A DNA stretch of 6,086 nucleotides from Thermococcus sp. (GCA_021160985.1 JAGHBN010000063.1:1-6086); one strand, 5' to 3'; positions 1 to 5,368 are shown, counted from the stretch's first letter. Notes: a model not told the origin generated them from the letters alone. A program made the numbers and translations.

Positions 1-154
1 TGAGGCGTTCGTCTGTCTTCCTGACGTCAAGGACGTAAAGGCCGTCCTGCCTGACACGGTAAATAAACTTCTTCATGTCCTGGGTCTTCTGCTGGGTGCC
101 GATGTGGACACCCGCGGCCAGGTACTGGTCGAGTGGAACGAGATACTCCTCCAT
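1..154 (-). CDS. rps2: 30S ribosomal protein S2 (uS2), N-terminal part, cut by window edge
   Basis: This is a small-subunit ribosomal protein that sits between head and body on the back of the 30S subunit. Only 51 complete codons are in the window, and the gene continues past base 1. The visible protein starts MEEYLVPLDQYLAAGVHIGT and continues with QQKTQDMKKFIYRVRQDG and LYVLDVRKTDERL, which I recognise as the N-terminus of archaeal S2 (the AGVHIGTQ and FIYRVRxDGLYVLD segments are typical). The ATG at 152-154 is chosen because a strong GGAGGTG lies at 162-168, seven bases upstream. It follows the enolase-like gene by 14 bases, and its Shine-Dalgarno directly follows that gene's TGA stop, so translational coupling is likely. 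Identity is very secure; the rest of the gene cannot be judged. Confidence 0.96.
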   Translation of the reverse strand, partial: MEEYLVPLDQYLAAGVHIGTQQKTQDMKKFIYRVRQDGLYVLDVRKTDERL

Positions 155-161
155 TCTTTCA

Positions 162-168
162 CACCTCC
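162..168 (-). promoter_or_regulatory. Shine-Dalgarno of rps2
   Basis: On the minus strand the sequence is GGAGGTG, starting directly after the TGA stop of the enolase-like gene (169-171) and ending seven bases before the rps2 ATG. It is a near-perfect complement of the archaeal 16S rRNA 3' end and fixes the rps2 start. Confidence 0.85.
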
Positions 169-1194
169 TCATCCTTCAAAGGTTATTATCCTACCCCTTT
201 CACCCAAATCTTCGGCAATTCTTATCAGCTCGTTGAGTTTAGCGATGGAGTCCTTACGGAGCACCACCGCGGGGCATCTGAGGCCCACTGCAAGGTGGGC
301 AAGGGCCTCATCGGAGGACTCGTAGCGAGCCTCCGAGAGGATCGGAACTATCCTCTCCGACTTCGCGTCGTTCACGAGGTTGTATAAGTCGGTGAGCGTG
401 CCGAGGTTTATCGGCTTTATCGAAAGCGCATTGTAGTAGCGCCTGTCCAGTATGTTCTTCTCACGGAACAGGTGCTCGCCGTCAATGAACACCTCGTGGG
501 TTCCCGCTATGAGCTCGAGGAAGAGCTCCTCGTCGCCAATCGGCTTGATGTACGCCACGTTGTTGTCCTCAACCCTCGAGAGCACCTCCTCGGTTTCCAT
601 CGGGACCTTCTGGACAAGGCCGAGGGCCACCTCAAGACCGAGTTCGTCGGCGGCCTTTTCCGTTGCCTCCGAAAGCGAACCAACGTCCATTTCCTCCACG
701 TGGTTCAGGACGCTGTTGGCGGCATCCACGACGTCAGTTATCTCCATGATGTCTCGGACGATGACATAGTAGTCAAATTCCTCTCCCGAGGCAATCTCGA
801 GTATGGGCACCGGCAGCTCAGTGGTAAAGGTTCCGCCGATGTAACTGTATAGGGGCATTCTCTTGACGCTAGCAGCAGCTTTTGCGGCAGCCACAGACAC
901 TGCAAGAGCGGTGTTAGCCCCGATGTGGCTCAGATCCTCCGTCCCGTCTATCTCCCAGAGGTAGCTGTCTATGAGCTCCTGCTCGCTGGCATCAAAGCCT
1001 ATCAGCTCCGGCCCGATGATCTCGTCTACCTCGCTCACCGCCCTGTGGGCCTCCGCTATGTAAAGGGCCGGGTTTTCGTCTATCGGGGCGGCGAAGCGAC
1101 CAAAGCCAGAGCTCGTGATGACGTCTACCTCGACGGAGTATCTGCCGCCCTTGAGCACTGCAACCCTGCCGATCACGTTCTCTATTACCGTCAT
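169..1194 (-). CDS. Enolase-like protein, probably not a catalytic enolase
   Basis: This 341-residue protein belongs to the enolase superfamily by sequence but is clearly shorter than true enolases (about 430 residues). Visible family segments are the N-terminal start IENVIGR (residues 4-10), VEVDV then SSGFGRFAAP (21-37), the helix NTALAVSVAAAKAAA (94-108), LPVPILEIASG (127-137), and SIKPINLGTLTDLYN (258-272), matching the enolase IKxNQxGTLTE region. Key catalytic parts look lost. After FAAP the enolase SGASTG loop is replaced by IDENP. The IEDP metal site aligns to IKPI (216-219). The GDDL site reads GEHL (239-242). The SHRSGETED loop is replaced by SEARYESSDE (287-296). A lysine equivalent to the catalytic base may remain at K260. 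Its slot between rpoK and rps2 is where many euryarchaea carry their real enolase, so I infer a paralogue repurposed or reduced in Thermococcales. The ATG at 1192-1194 is six bases after the rpoK stop, with only a weak Shine-Dalgarno. Function unknown. Confidence 0.85.
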   Translation of the reverse strand: MTVIENVIGRVAVLKGGRYSVEVDVITSSGFGRFAAPIDENPALYIAEAHRAVSEVDEIIGPELIGFDASEQELIDSYLWEIDGTEDLSHIGANTALAVSVAAAKAAASVKRMPLYSYIGGTFTTELPVPILEIASGEEFDYYVIVRDIMEITDVVDAANSVLNHVEEMDVGSLSEATEKAADELGLEVALGLVQKVPMETEEVLSRVEDNNVAYIKPIGDEELFLELIAGTHEVFIDGEHLFREKNILDRRYYNALSIKPINLGTLTDLYNLVNDAKSERIVPILSEARYESSDEALAHLAVGLRCPAVVLRKDSIAKLNELIRIAEDLGERGRIITFEG

Positions 1195-1200
1195 CTCCCA

Positions 1201-1374
1201 TCAGCTCGGCCTTATTACTGTGAGCGGGATTATTCCCTTCTCGAACTCGAGGAGTGCGGCCTCGAGCGGTGTGACGCCTTCCGGAACGTCTATGAGGATG
1301 GGTGCGCCCATCGCTATCTGAAGGGCCCTCGCACCTATTATGCGGGCCTTCTCAAAGCGGGTGTACGTAAACAT
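1201..1374 (-). CDS. rpoK: DNA-directed RNA polymerase subunit K (Rpb6/omega family)
   Basis: RpoK is the archaeal counterpart of eukaryotic Rpb6 and bacterial omega, which clamps the largest subunit and helps polymerase assembly. The 57-residue product has the family core TRFEKARIIGARALQIAMGA (residues 5-24), followed by PILIDVPEGVTPLEAALLEF and the C-terminal GIIPLTVIRPS. This matches the TxFExARxIGARAxQxxxGAP signature and the usual archaeal length. The ATG at 1372-1374 is preceded by GGGGTGAGAAG, a good Shine-Dalgarno. It lies 45 bases downstream of the tRNA-Pro CCA end and six bases before the enolase-like start. No TATA box is visible in front of it, so it is probably transcribed with the upstream operon. 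Confidence 0.96.
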   Translation of the reverse strand: MFTYTRFEKARIIGARALQIAMGAPILIDVPEGVTPLEAALLEFEKGIIPLTVIRPS

Positions 1375-1419
1375 CTTCTCTCACCCCTGCCGGTCCAACC
1401 ATCCATTCCGTTCAAATTT

Positions 1420-1497
1420 TGGTGGGGCCGCCGGGATTTGAACCCGGGTCTCCGGCACCCCCACCCGGGAGGATAGACCAAGCTACCCCACGGCCCC
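1420..1497 (-). tRNA. tRNA-Pro (anticodon GGG), irregular anticodon arm
   Basis: The 78-base element has a perfect 7-bp acceptor stem (GGGGCCG at 1491-1497 with CGGCCCC at 1424-1430), discriminator A at 1423 and an encoded CCA at 1420-1422. The D-arm GGGTAGCTTGGTCTATCC resembles archaeal proline tRNAs, and the T-arm is a 5-bp CCGGG/CCCGG stem with loop TTCAAAT. The anticodon arm is irregular. The best stem is four pairs, CCGG (1465-1468) with CCGG (1452-1455). It is closed by a G-G mismatch (1464/1456) around the 7-base loop TGGGGGT, which puts G where U33 is expected. A one-base shift restores a T at position 33 but ruins the stem. Both registers read GGG. The gene lies 17 bases after the rpoN stop and has no visible promoter, so it is probably processed from the operon transcript. 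It is clearly a tRNA; proline is likely from D-arm and anticodon. Confidence 0.85.
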
Positions 1498-1514
1498 CCC
1501 AGAAATGTGGTTTT

Positions 1515-1712
1515 TCAGTAGACTTTGTAAACCATGACCTGGCCTATCAGCTCAACGTGGCTCAGGAGTGTTCTCCTGCAGCAGTACCTCTCGACGCCGA
1601 GGTCGTCGAGGACCTTCTCCGGGTCTTCACCCTTCTCGACCCGGGCCTTAAACTCATAGTATTTGTCTCCTATGACCTTTCCACACGTGAAACACCTTAC
1701 GGGGACTATCAC
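1515..1712 (-). CDS. rpoN: DNA-directed RNA polymerase subunit N (Rpb10 family)
   Basis: RpoN is a small zinc-binding assembly subunit that sits with subunits D, L and P, the counterpart of eukaryotic Rpb10. The product has 65 residues. The four zinc ligands are visible as CFTC (C7 and C10) and the adjacent pair in YCCRR (C44 and C45), the family's C-x2-C...C-C pattern. The start MIVPVRCFTCGKVIG is the normal archaeal N-terminus. The start codon is GTG (1710-1712), chosen because AAGGTGAT lies just upstream at 1717-1724. An in-frame GTG three codons earlier lies inside that Shine-Dalgarno and is unlikely. The gene begins 35 bases after the rps9 stop and is followed 17 bases later by tRNA-Pro. 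This is not the bacterial sigma-54 that shares the symbol. Confidence 0.95.
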   Translation of the reverse strand: MIVPVRCFTCGKVIGDKYYEFKARVEKGEDPEKVLDDLGVERYCCRRTLLSHVELIGQVMVYKVY

Positions 1713-1716
1713 CCCT

Positions 1717-1724
1717 ATCACCTT
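1717..1724 (-). promoter_or_regulatory. Shine-Dalgarno that sets the rpoN GTG start
   Basis: The minus strand reads AAGGTGAT here, matching the archaeal consensus GGTGAT, followed by four bases and the GTG start. It lies inside a possible hairpin whose arms are CCCCT (1737-1741) and AGGGG (1712-1716); the second arm would cover the first base of the start codon. Confidence 0.7.
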
Positions 1725-1747
1725 CCGGAATATTAAAGGGGAAGCCA

Positions 1748-2155
1748 TCAGCGGTAAGACTTCTGCCTCTTGGCCCTCGGACCCTTGGTCGAGCGGTTGG
1801 GCTTGTGGGGCTCGGTCCTCCTGCTGTCGCCAACGAGCATGGTTCTGTCGTACTTCATAAACTTTTCCTTGAGGTTCATGTCGTTGGTCCACTCGACCAG
1901 AGCGCGGGCTATGGCGACGCGGGCCGCTTCGGCCTGTCCCATGAAGCCTCCGCCCTCGACCTTGACGTCGATGTCAACCTTGCTCACTATCTCCTCGCCG
2001 GCGAGGACGAGCGGCTCCATTATTGTGAAGCGCGCTATCTCGGGCTCAATTATCTCGACGGGCTTGTGGTTGATCCTGACGCGGCCCTTTCCTTCCCTGA
2101 TAGTGGCCCTCGCGATGGCCGTCTTTCTCTTACCAGCAGTCTGGATGACCTTCAT
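1748..2155 (-). CDS. rps9: 30S ribosomal protein S9 (uS9)
   Basis: S9 is a small-subunit head protein whose C-terminal tail reaches the P-site tRNA. The 135-residue product has the family signature around GGGFMGQAEAARVAIARALV (residues 68-87). It ends in the conserved basic tail RAKRQKSYR (127-135), whose final arginine is the residue that contacts P-site tRNA in characterised ribosomes. The N-terminus GKRKTAIARA (8-17) is also typical. The ATG at 2153-2155 follows the rpl13 stop by 11 bases, and GAGGTGAG beginning within that TGA stop serves as the Shine-Dalgarno, suggesting coupled translation. Length and motifs are normal for archaea. Confidence 0.97.
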   Translation of the reverse strand: MKVIQTAGKRKTAIARATIREGKGRVRINHKPVEIIEPEIARFTIMEPLVLAGEEIVSKVDIDVKVEGGGFMGQAEAARVAIARALVEWTNDMNLKEKFMKYDRTMLVGDSRRTEPHKPNRSTKGPRAKRQKSYR

Positions 2156-2166
2156 TTTCTCTCACC

Positions 2167-2595
2167 TCAGAACTTTCCTCCAAGGAACTTGGCAACCTCA
2201 CCAACGCTGACGTACTTCGGGGTTGCAAGCCTCGACATGTGCGCCTCGCTTATAGTCTCAAGTTCTTTGCCCTCGAACTCCTTGGGGATACCAACGTAGA
2301 CCTTGAGCCTCTTGAAGGCCTTCCTTCCGCGGTCGGTCTTCCAGGGGAGCATTCCCCTGACGGTCCTCCTGACGATCTCGTCGCTCCTCTTCGGGTAGAA
2401 CGGACCCTTTCTCGGGTTTGTTCTGGTTCTCAGCTCGGTTCTCTGCTTGTACTTGGCGAAGATGTCCTCCCTGTTACCGGTGATGATGGCCTTCTCGGCA
2501 TTGACTATATCGACTTCCACGCCCTCGAGGAGCATCTTGGCGACCTTCGAGGCGAGCCTTCCGAGTATGAGTCCCTCAGCGTTAATTATCCTCAT
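2167..2595 (-). CDS. rpl13: 50S ribosomal protein L13 (uL13)
   Basis: L13 is an early-assembly large-subunit protein. The 142-residue product carries the archaeal L13 signature: RRTVRGMLPWKTDRGRKAF at residues 76-94, then KRLKVYVGIP. Near the N-terminus AEGLILGRLASKVAKMLLEG (6-25) and VNAEKAIITGNRE are also characteristic. The ATG at 2593-2595 begins six bases after the rpl18e stop. Its Shine-Dalgarno GGAGTGAT (2601-2608) overlaps the last rpl18e codons and stop, so the two are very probably translationally coupled. The order L18e-L13-S9-RpoN is a widely conserved archaeal block. Confidence 0.97.
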   Translation of the reverse strand: MRIINAEGLILGRLASKVAKMLLEGVEVDIVNAEKAIITGNREDIFAKYKQRTELRTRTNPRKGPFYPKRSDEIVRRTVRGMLPWKTDRGRKAFKRLKVYVGIPKEFEGKELETISEAHMSRLATPKYVSVGEVAKFLGGKF

Positions 2596-2601
2596 GGCCC
2601 A

Positions 2602-2967
2602 TCACTCCATTATGATTACTCCACTACCCTTCGGGTTTCTCTCAAGGAGCTCCTCAATCGTGAGGACCTCTCCACCTGCCTCGACTATCTTCTTCTTTGC
2701 GACTTCGCTGAACTTCCATGCCGCAACTGTGACCTTGTGCTCGAGCTTTCCGGCACCGAGTACGCTTCCGGGAACCAGAACCGTGTCCCCTTCCTTGGTG
2801 TAGCGGTTTATCTTGCTGACGTTCACTTCAGCCCTCTGCCTTCTGGGCCTCTCAAGGCGCCAGGCAACGTCCTTCCATATCTTAACTCCTTCCTCGTTGG
2901 ACTTCTTTCTGAGGTAGCGGATGAGCCTCCTCAGGTTTATGTCCGTTGGACCTGTTCTCTTAACCAT
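2602..2967 (-). CDS. rpl18e: 50S ribosomal protein L18e (eL18)
   Basis: L18e is a large-subunit protein found in archaea and eukaryotes and homologous to bacterial L15. The 121-residue protein begins MVKRTGPTDINLRRLIRYLR and contains the conserved core GDTVLVPGSVLGAGKL (residues 60-75) followed by KVTVAAWKFS (78-87) and the KIVEAGGEVLTIEEL tail. There are two in-frame ATGs, at 2971-2973 and 2965-2967. The second is chosen because GGAGGT (2974-2979) touches the first ATG directly but leaves six bases before the second. The gene starts 57 bases after the tRNA-Leu CCA end. I see no TATA box in that spacer, so it is likely read from the upstream promoter. Confidence 0.96.
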   Translation of the reverse strand: MVKRTGPTDINLRRLIRYLRKKSNEEGVKIWKDVAWRLERPRRQRAEVNVSKINRYTKEGDTVLVPGSVLGAGKLEHKVTVAAWKFSEVAKKKIVEAGGEVLTIEELLERNPKGSGVIIME

Positions 2968-2973
2968 GAACAT

Positions 2974-2979
2974 ACCTCC
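2974..2979 (-). promoter_or_regulatory. Shine-Dalgarno that sets the rpl18e start
   Basis: GGAGGT on the minus strand directly abuts an ATG at 2971-2973 and is six bases from the next in-frame ATG at 2965-2967. The spacing supports the second ATG. Confidence 0.8.
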
Positions 2980-3024
2980 TTCTCGCTCTCGCAGGGAAAC
3001 CGACAGTGGACGGGGTGATCATTA

Positions 3025-3112
3025 TGGTGCGGGGGCGGGGATTTGAACCCCGGAACCCCTACGGGACGGGACCCTGAATCCCGCGCCTTTGGCCAGGCTC
3101 GGCAACCCCCGC
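3025..3112 (-). tRNA. tRNA-Leu (anticodon CAG)
   Basis: This 88-base class II tRNA has acceptor GCGGGGG paired with CCCCCGC, discriminator A at 3028 and an encoded CCA at 3025-3027. The anticodon stem CGGGA/TCCCG closes the loop TTCAGGG, giving anticodon CAG, which reads the leucine codon CUG. The long variable arm with a short CCC/GGG stem and the T-arm CGGGG-TTCAAAT-CCCCG fit a leucine tRNA. Its first base is separated from the rpoD stop codon by one nucleotide (3113). It therefore has no room for its own promoter in the spacer and is probably released from the operon mRNA by RNase P. Confidence 0.95.
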
Positions 3113-3113
3113 G

Positions 3114-3899
3114 TCAGTCGGACGCTAATTTATGGAGTTCGTTTATAAATCTATCGCTCTTTCTCATGAGTATCTTCAGCGCTATGGCCACCATTTCCTC
3201 AACGGGGAGCTCTCCGTTGCTTTCAACGGTAAAGACGAAGCTGTTGGGCACAACTTCCTCGCGTATCTTATCACCCAGGTACTCCTCAAACTTCCTCGGC
3301 AGGTAGAACGCCTTGATGGTCGTGATGACAATCTCGTCTTTACCCTCTTCAACGGGCAGGCCACGCTTCTCGGCGAGCTTTTTAAGCTCCTTCCAGTCGG
3401 GGATCTCCTTGCTGACGTGGATTTTCGTGAGGTACTTGTAGTAGACAAAGCCCGGCTGCCACTTGGCATGGTCCTTACCGCGGCCGAGTCTGGCGAAGGC
3501 GTTGAGGGTAAGCTTCTGCCCCTCGGCGAGCTTGACTATCGGGATGTCCGGGCTGGCCGGCTTCACGCCCTCGTCACTGCTCTTCAGGTCGCCGGAGTAC
3601 ACCATACCCGGCCCCTCTGCCTCTAGGGAGAGTGTGACAGTGTAGTCGTCGAGCTCAAGTGAATCGAGTGAGAACCTCTCCGGGGGAGTCGTGAGGGGAA
3701 TCATTGCAAGCCTGTGGGCAATTATCTCATCAAAAAGCGCCGAGTCGTTCTCGAAGAACTCGACCTCGTCAACGGCGAAGGTGGGAACCTCTGCGAGAAT
3801 CGTCCTTCTAATCGCGTTGGCAAAGGGAACATCGATTCCCTCAACTATGAACTTAATCGAATCGGACCTTTTTTCAAGAATCTGAAATTTTGGCTCCAT
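3114..3899 (-). CDS. rpoD: DNA-directed RNA polymerase subunit D (Rpb3/alpha family)
   Basis: RpoD is the archaeal polymerase assembly-platform subunit, counterpart of Rpb3 and of bacterial alpha, and pairs with subunit L. The 261-residue protein contains the alpha motif across residues 26-70: FANAIRRTILAEVPTFAVDE, then an NDSALFDEIIAHRLAMIPL block. Further on are GRGKDHAKWQPG (139-150) and the insert domain (roughly 156-210). The protein has no cysteine at all, so the iron-sulfur cluster bound by subunit D of some archaea, such as Sulfolobus, cannot be present. The ATG at 3897-3899 is chosen because GGTGGTG (3903-3909) is just upstream; the in-frame TTG and GTG codons before it overlap that site. 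It follows the rps11 stop by 29 bases, and its stop is one base from tRNA-Leu. It is not a bacterial sigma-70 despite the shared symbol. Confidence 0.96.
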   Translation of the reverse strand: MEPKFQILEKRSDSIKFIVEGIDVPFANAIRRTILAEVPTFAVDEVEFFENDSALFDEIIAHRLAMIPLTTPPERFSLDSLELDDYTVTLSLEAEGPGMVYSGDLKSSDEGVKPASPDIPIVKLAEGQKLTLNAFARLGRGKDHAKWQPGFVYYKYLTKIHVSKEIPDWKELKKLAEKRGLPVEEGKDEIVITTIKAFYLPRKFEEYLGDKIREEVVPNSFVFTVESNGELPVEEMVAIALKILMRKSDRFINELHKLASD

Positions 3900-3902
3900 T
3901 TG

Positions 3903-3909
3903 CACCACC
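3903..3909 (-). promoter_or_regulatory. Shine-Dalgarno of rpoD
   Basis: GGTGGTG on the minus strand lies three bases before the chosen ATG. It overlaps in-frame TTG and GTG codons further upstream, which argues against those as starts. The site immediately follows a run of six T residues (3910-3915). Confidence 0.65.
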
Positions 3910-3928
3910 AAAAAAGAGGTTGTAGAGG

Positions 3929-4351
3929 TCAGACACGCCTGCCCCTTCTTCCGCCCTTCGGCCTCGTTCCGTCGTGCGGAATCGGGGTGACGTCCTCAAC
4001 CCTTCCAATCCTCAGACCGGCCCTTGCGAGAGCCCTAATTGCTGCCTGGGCACCAGGTCCCGGACTCTTGCTCTTGCTTCCTCCCGGGGCGCGGACCTTT
4101 ATGTGGACGCCGACGAAGCCCTTCTCCATGGCCTCCTCAGCGGCCCTCCTCGCGGCTATCATTGCCGCGTACGGTGAGGGCTCGTCCCTGTCGGCCTTGA
4201 CGACCATACCACCGCTCCACCTTGAGACCGTCTCGGCCCCGGTGAGGTCGGTTATGTGGATTATCGTGTTGTTGTAGCTTGAGTAGATGTGCGCAACGCC
4301 CCACTTCTCCTTCTTCTTAAGGTTAACCTGCTGGGTCTGCTCCTCGCTCAT
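3929..4351 (-). CDS. rps11: 30S ribosomal protein S11 (uS11)
   Basis: S11 is a platform protein of the small subunit near the mRNA exit and E site. The 140-residue product has the archaeal hallmarks KWGVAHIYSSYNNTIIHITD (residues 16-35), VRAPGGSKSKSPGPGAQAAI (86-105), and the strongly conserved end RALARAGLRIGRVEDVTPIP followed by HDGTRPKGGRRGRRV. The ATG (4349-4351) overlaps the rps4 stop as ATGA, and GGTGGTGA in the last rps4 codons acts as Shine-Dalgarno, so translation of the pair is almost certainly coupled. Residues 1-15 are a charged, variable leader. Confidence 0.97.
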   Translation of the reverse strand: MSEEQTQQVNLKKKEKWGVAHIYSSYNNTIIHITDLTGAETVSRWSGGMVVKADRDEPSPYAAMIAARRAAEEAMEKGFVGVHIKVRAPGGSKSKSPGPGAQAAIRALARAGLRIGRVEDVTPIPHDGTRPKGGRRGRRV

Positions 4352-4890
4352 GCCTCACCACCCTGCTTGGCCTGTTCAATAACCATCCTCTCGGGGTGGC
4401 TCTCCTTGGCGAAGGGGGACGTCTTGGAGTAGGTGATCGTGTCCTCCTCCTCTCTGAGAACCAGGTACCCCGGAGAGCGGATTATCTGGCCGTTGACCTC
4501 TATGTGGCCGTGGACTATGAGCTGCCTGGCCTGTCTGATGGTTCTGGCAAGGCCCTTCTTGAAGACTATCGTCTGAAGGCGCCTGTCGAGGACGTCCTCA
4601 ACCGTCAGGGAGAGAACGTCATCGAGCACGGCATCGGCCGGGAGGAGGCCAAGCCTGTTGAGCCTCTGGAGGAGCTGAGTCCTCTCGATCTCGGCCTGCT
4701 TGCCGCGGGCAGCGAGAAGGCGCCTGGCCCTACGCCTGAAGTTCTTGAGCTGGGTCTCGTGGCGCCAGAGCTCCTTCTTGTTCTTGAGGGCGTACTTCCT
4801 CATGAGGACTCTCTCGCGGTCGAGCCTCTCCTTAATCCACGGGTGAGAGGGAGTCTCATACCTCTTTCTCTGCCTCTTGGGGTCTCCCAT
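4348..4890 (-). CDS. rps4: 30S ribosomal protein S4 (uS4)
   Basis: S4 is a primary 16S-binding protein that nucleates 30S body assembly. The 180-residue protein starts MGDPKRQRKRYETPSHPWIK, an archaeal S4 N-terminus, continues with a basic helical region (residues 20-70), and contains the S4 RNA-binding domain at about 101-144 (LDRRLQTIVF, then ARQLIVHGHIEVNG and SPGYLV). The ATG at 4888-4890 is chosen because GAGGTG (4898-4903), overlapping the rps13 stop, lies seven bases upstream. An in-frame GTG at 4903-4905 overlaps the rps13 stop and would add five non-conserved residues. In bacteria S4 represses its own operon; whether this one does is not shown here. Confidence 0.97.
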   Translation of the reverse strand: MGDPKRQRKRYETPSHPWIKERLDRERVLMRKYALKNKKELWRHETQLKNFRRRARRLLAARGKQAEIERTQLLQRLNRLGLLPADAVLDDVLSLTVEDVLDRRLQTIVFKKGLARTIRQARQLIVHGHIEVNGQIIRSPGYLVLREEEDTITYSKTSPFAKESHPERMVIEQAKQGGEA

Positions 4891-4897
4891 CCTCCAC

Positions 4898-4903
4898 CAC
4901 CTC
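4898..4903 (-). promoter_or_regulatory. Shine-Dalgarno that sets the rps4 start
   Basis: GAGGTG on the minus strand starts inside the rps13 TGA stop (4902-4904) and is seven bases from the rps4 ATG at 4888-4890. Its overlap with the upstream stop suggests termination-coupled re-initiation. Confidence 0.7.
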
Positions 4904-5351
4904 ACTTCTTCCTCCTGCTAACTCCGAGGGTCGTTCCGTGCCTGAAGTTCGACCTCGTCCTCTGTCCGCGGAGCGGCAGACCGAGCTCGTGCCTTATGCC
5001 GCGGTAAGCCCTGATTCTGCGAAGCCTGTTGACGTCCTCACGCCAGGCCATGACGAGCTTGGCCGTGATGAGGTGCTTGTCCTTGCCGGTCTCGTAGTCC
5101 TTCGGCCTGTTGACCGCCCATGCCGGAATTCCGTGGGAAACCGGGTCGGCCAGTATCTCCTCGATCTTCTTGACCTGCTCGTCGGTCAGGTATCCGGTCT
5201 TCATGTACGGGTCTATGCCTGCCACCCTGAGCACCATGGTGGCGAAGTTTATGCTTATTCCTTTTATTCCCGTGAGAGCCCATCTGAGCTGCTTGTTTCC
5301 ATTCAAATCAACGCCCGCTACACGGACGATGTGCCTGAAATTGTCACTCAT
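4902..5351 (-). CDS. rps13: 30S ribosomal protein S13 (uS13)
   Basis: S13 lies at the top of the small-subunit head and takes part in the bridge to the 50S subunit and in contact with P-site tRNA. The 149-residue product begins MSDNFRHIVRVAGVDLNGNK, with the helix-turn-helix-like N-terminal part LTGIKGISINFATMVLRVAG (residues 26-45). It ends with the universal signature RRIRAYRGIRHELGLPLRGQ then RTRSNFRHG (111-139) and a basic tail. The ATG at 5349-5351 is chosen because GGAGGTG (5360-5366) lies eight bases upstream; an in-frame GTG at 5358-5360 overlaps that site. It is the first protein gene after tRNA-Ser (47 bases) and leads the S13-S4-S11-RpoD block common in archaea. A perfect inverted repeat sits in its leader. 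Confidence 0.97.
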   Translation of the reverse strand: MSDNFRHIVRVAGVDLNGNKQLRWALTGIKGISINFATMVLRVAGIDPYMKTGYLTDEQVKKIEEILADPVSHGIPAWAVNRPKDYETGKDKHLITAKLVMAWREDVNRLRRIRAYRGIRHELGLPLRGQRTRSNFRHGTTLGVSRRKK

Positions 5352-5359
5352 TATCAACA

Positions 5360-5366
5360 CACCTCC
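5360..5366 (-). promoter_or_regulatory. Shine-Dalgarno that sets the rps13 start
   Basis: GGAGGTG on the minus strand lies eight bases before the ATG at 5349-5351. Its last G is also the first base of an in-frame GTG (5358-5360), which rules that GTG out as the main start. Confidence 0.85.
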
Positions 5367-5368
5367 AC

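Noticed and set aside
992..1201. Alternative ATG at the rpoK/enolase-like junction opening another minus-strand frame of 69 codons
   Set aside because: The frame yields an arginine- and glycine-rich product with no family match and lies within the enolase-like gene, whose own N-terminus matches the enolase family.
925..1476. A plus-strand open frame of 183 codons across rpoK and into tRNA-Pro
   Set aside because: It reads through the complement of a tRNA and of rpoK, has no family resemblance, and no convincing ribosome-binding site was identified.
1729..1737. TTTAATATT before rpoN as a possible TATA box
   Set aside because: A start about 25 bases downstream would fall at the GTG and leave the strong Shine-Dalgarno out of the transcript, so it is unlikely to be a promoter.
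2239..3018. A 259-codon open frame on the plus strand opposite rpl18e and rpl13
   Set aside because: It lies antisense to two unmistakable ribosomal protein genes, has no recognisable protein motif, and is explained by GC-rich codon use that suppresses stops in the opposite frame.
3714..5007. Plus-strand open frames opposite rps11, rpoD and rps4
   Set aside because: Shadows of conserved minus-strand genes; the translations are low-complexity leucine- and proline-rich with no known motif.
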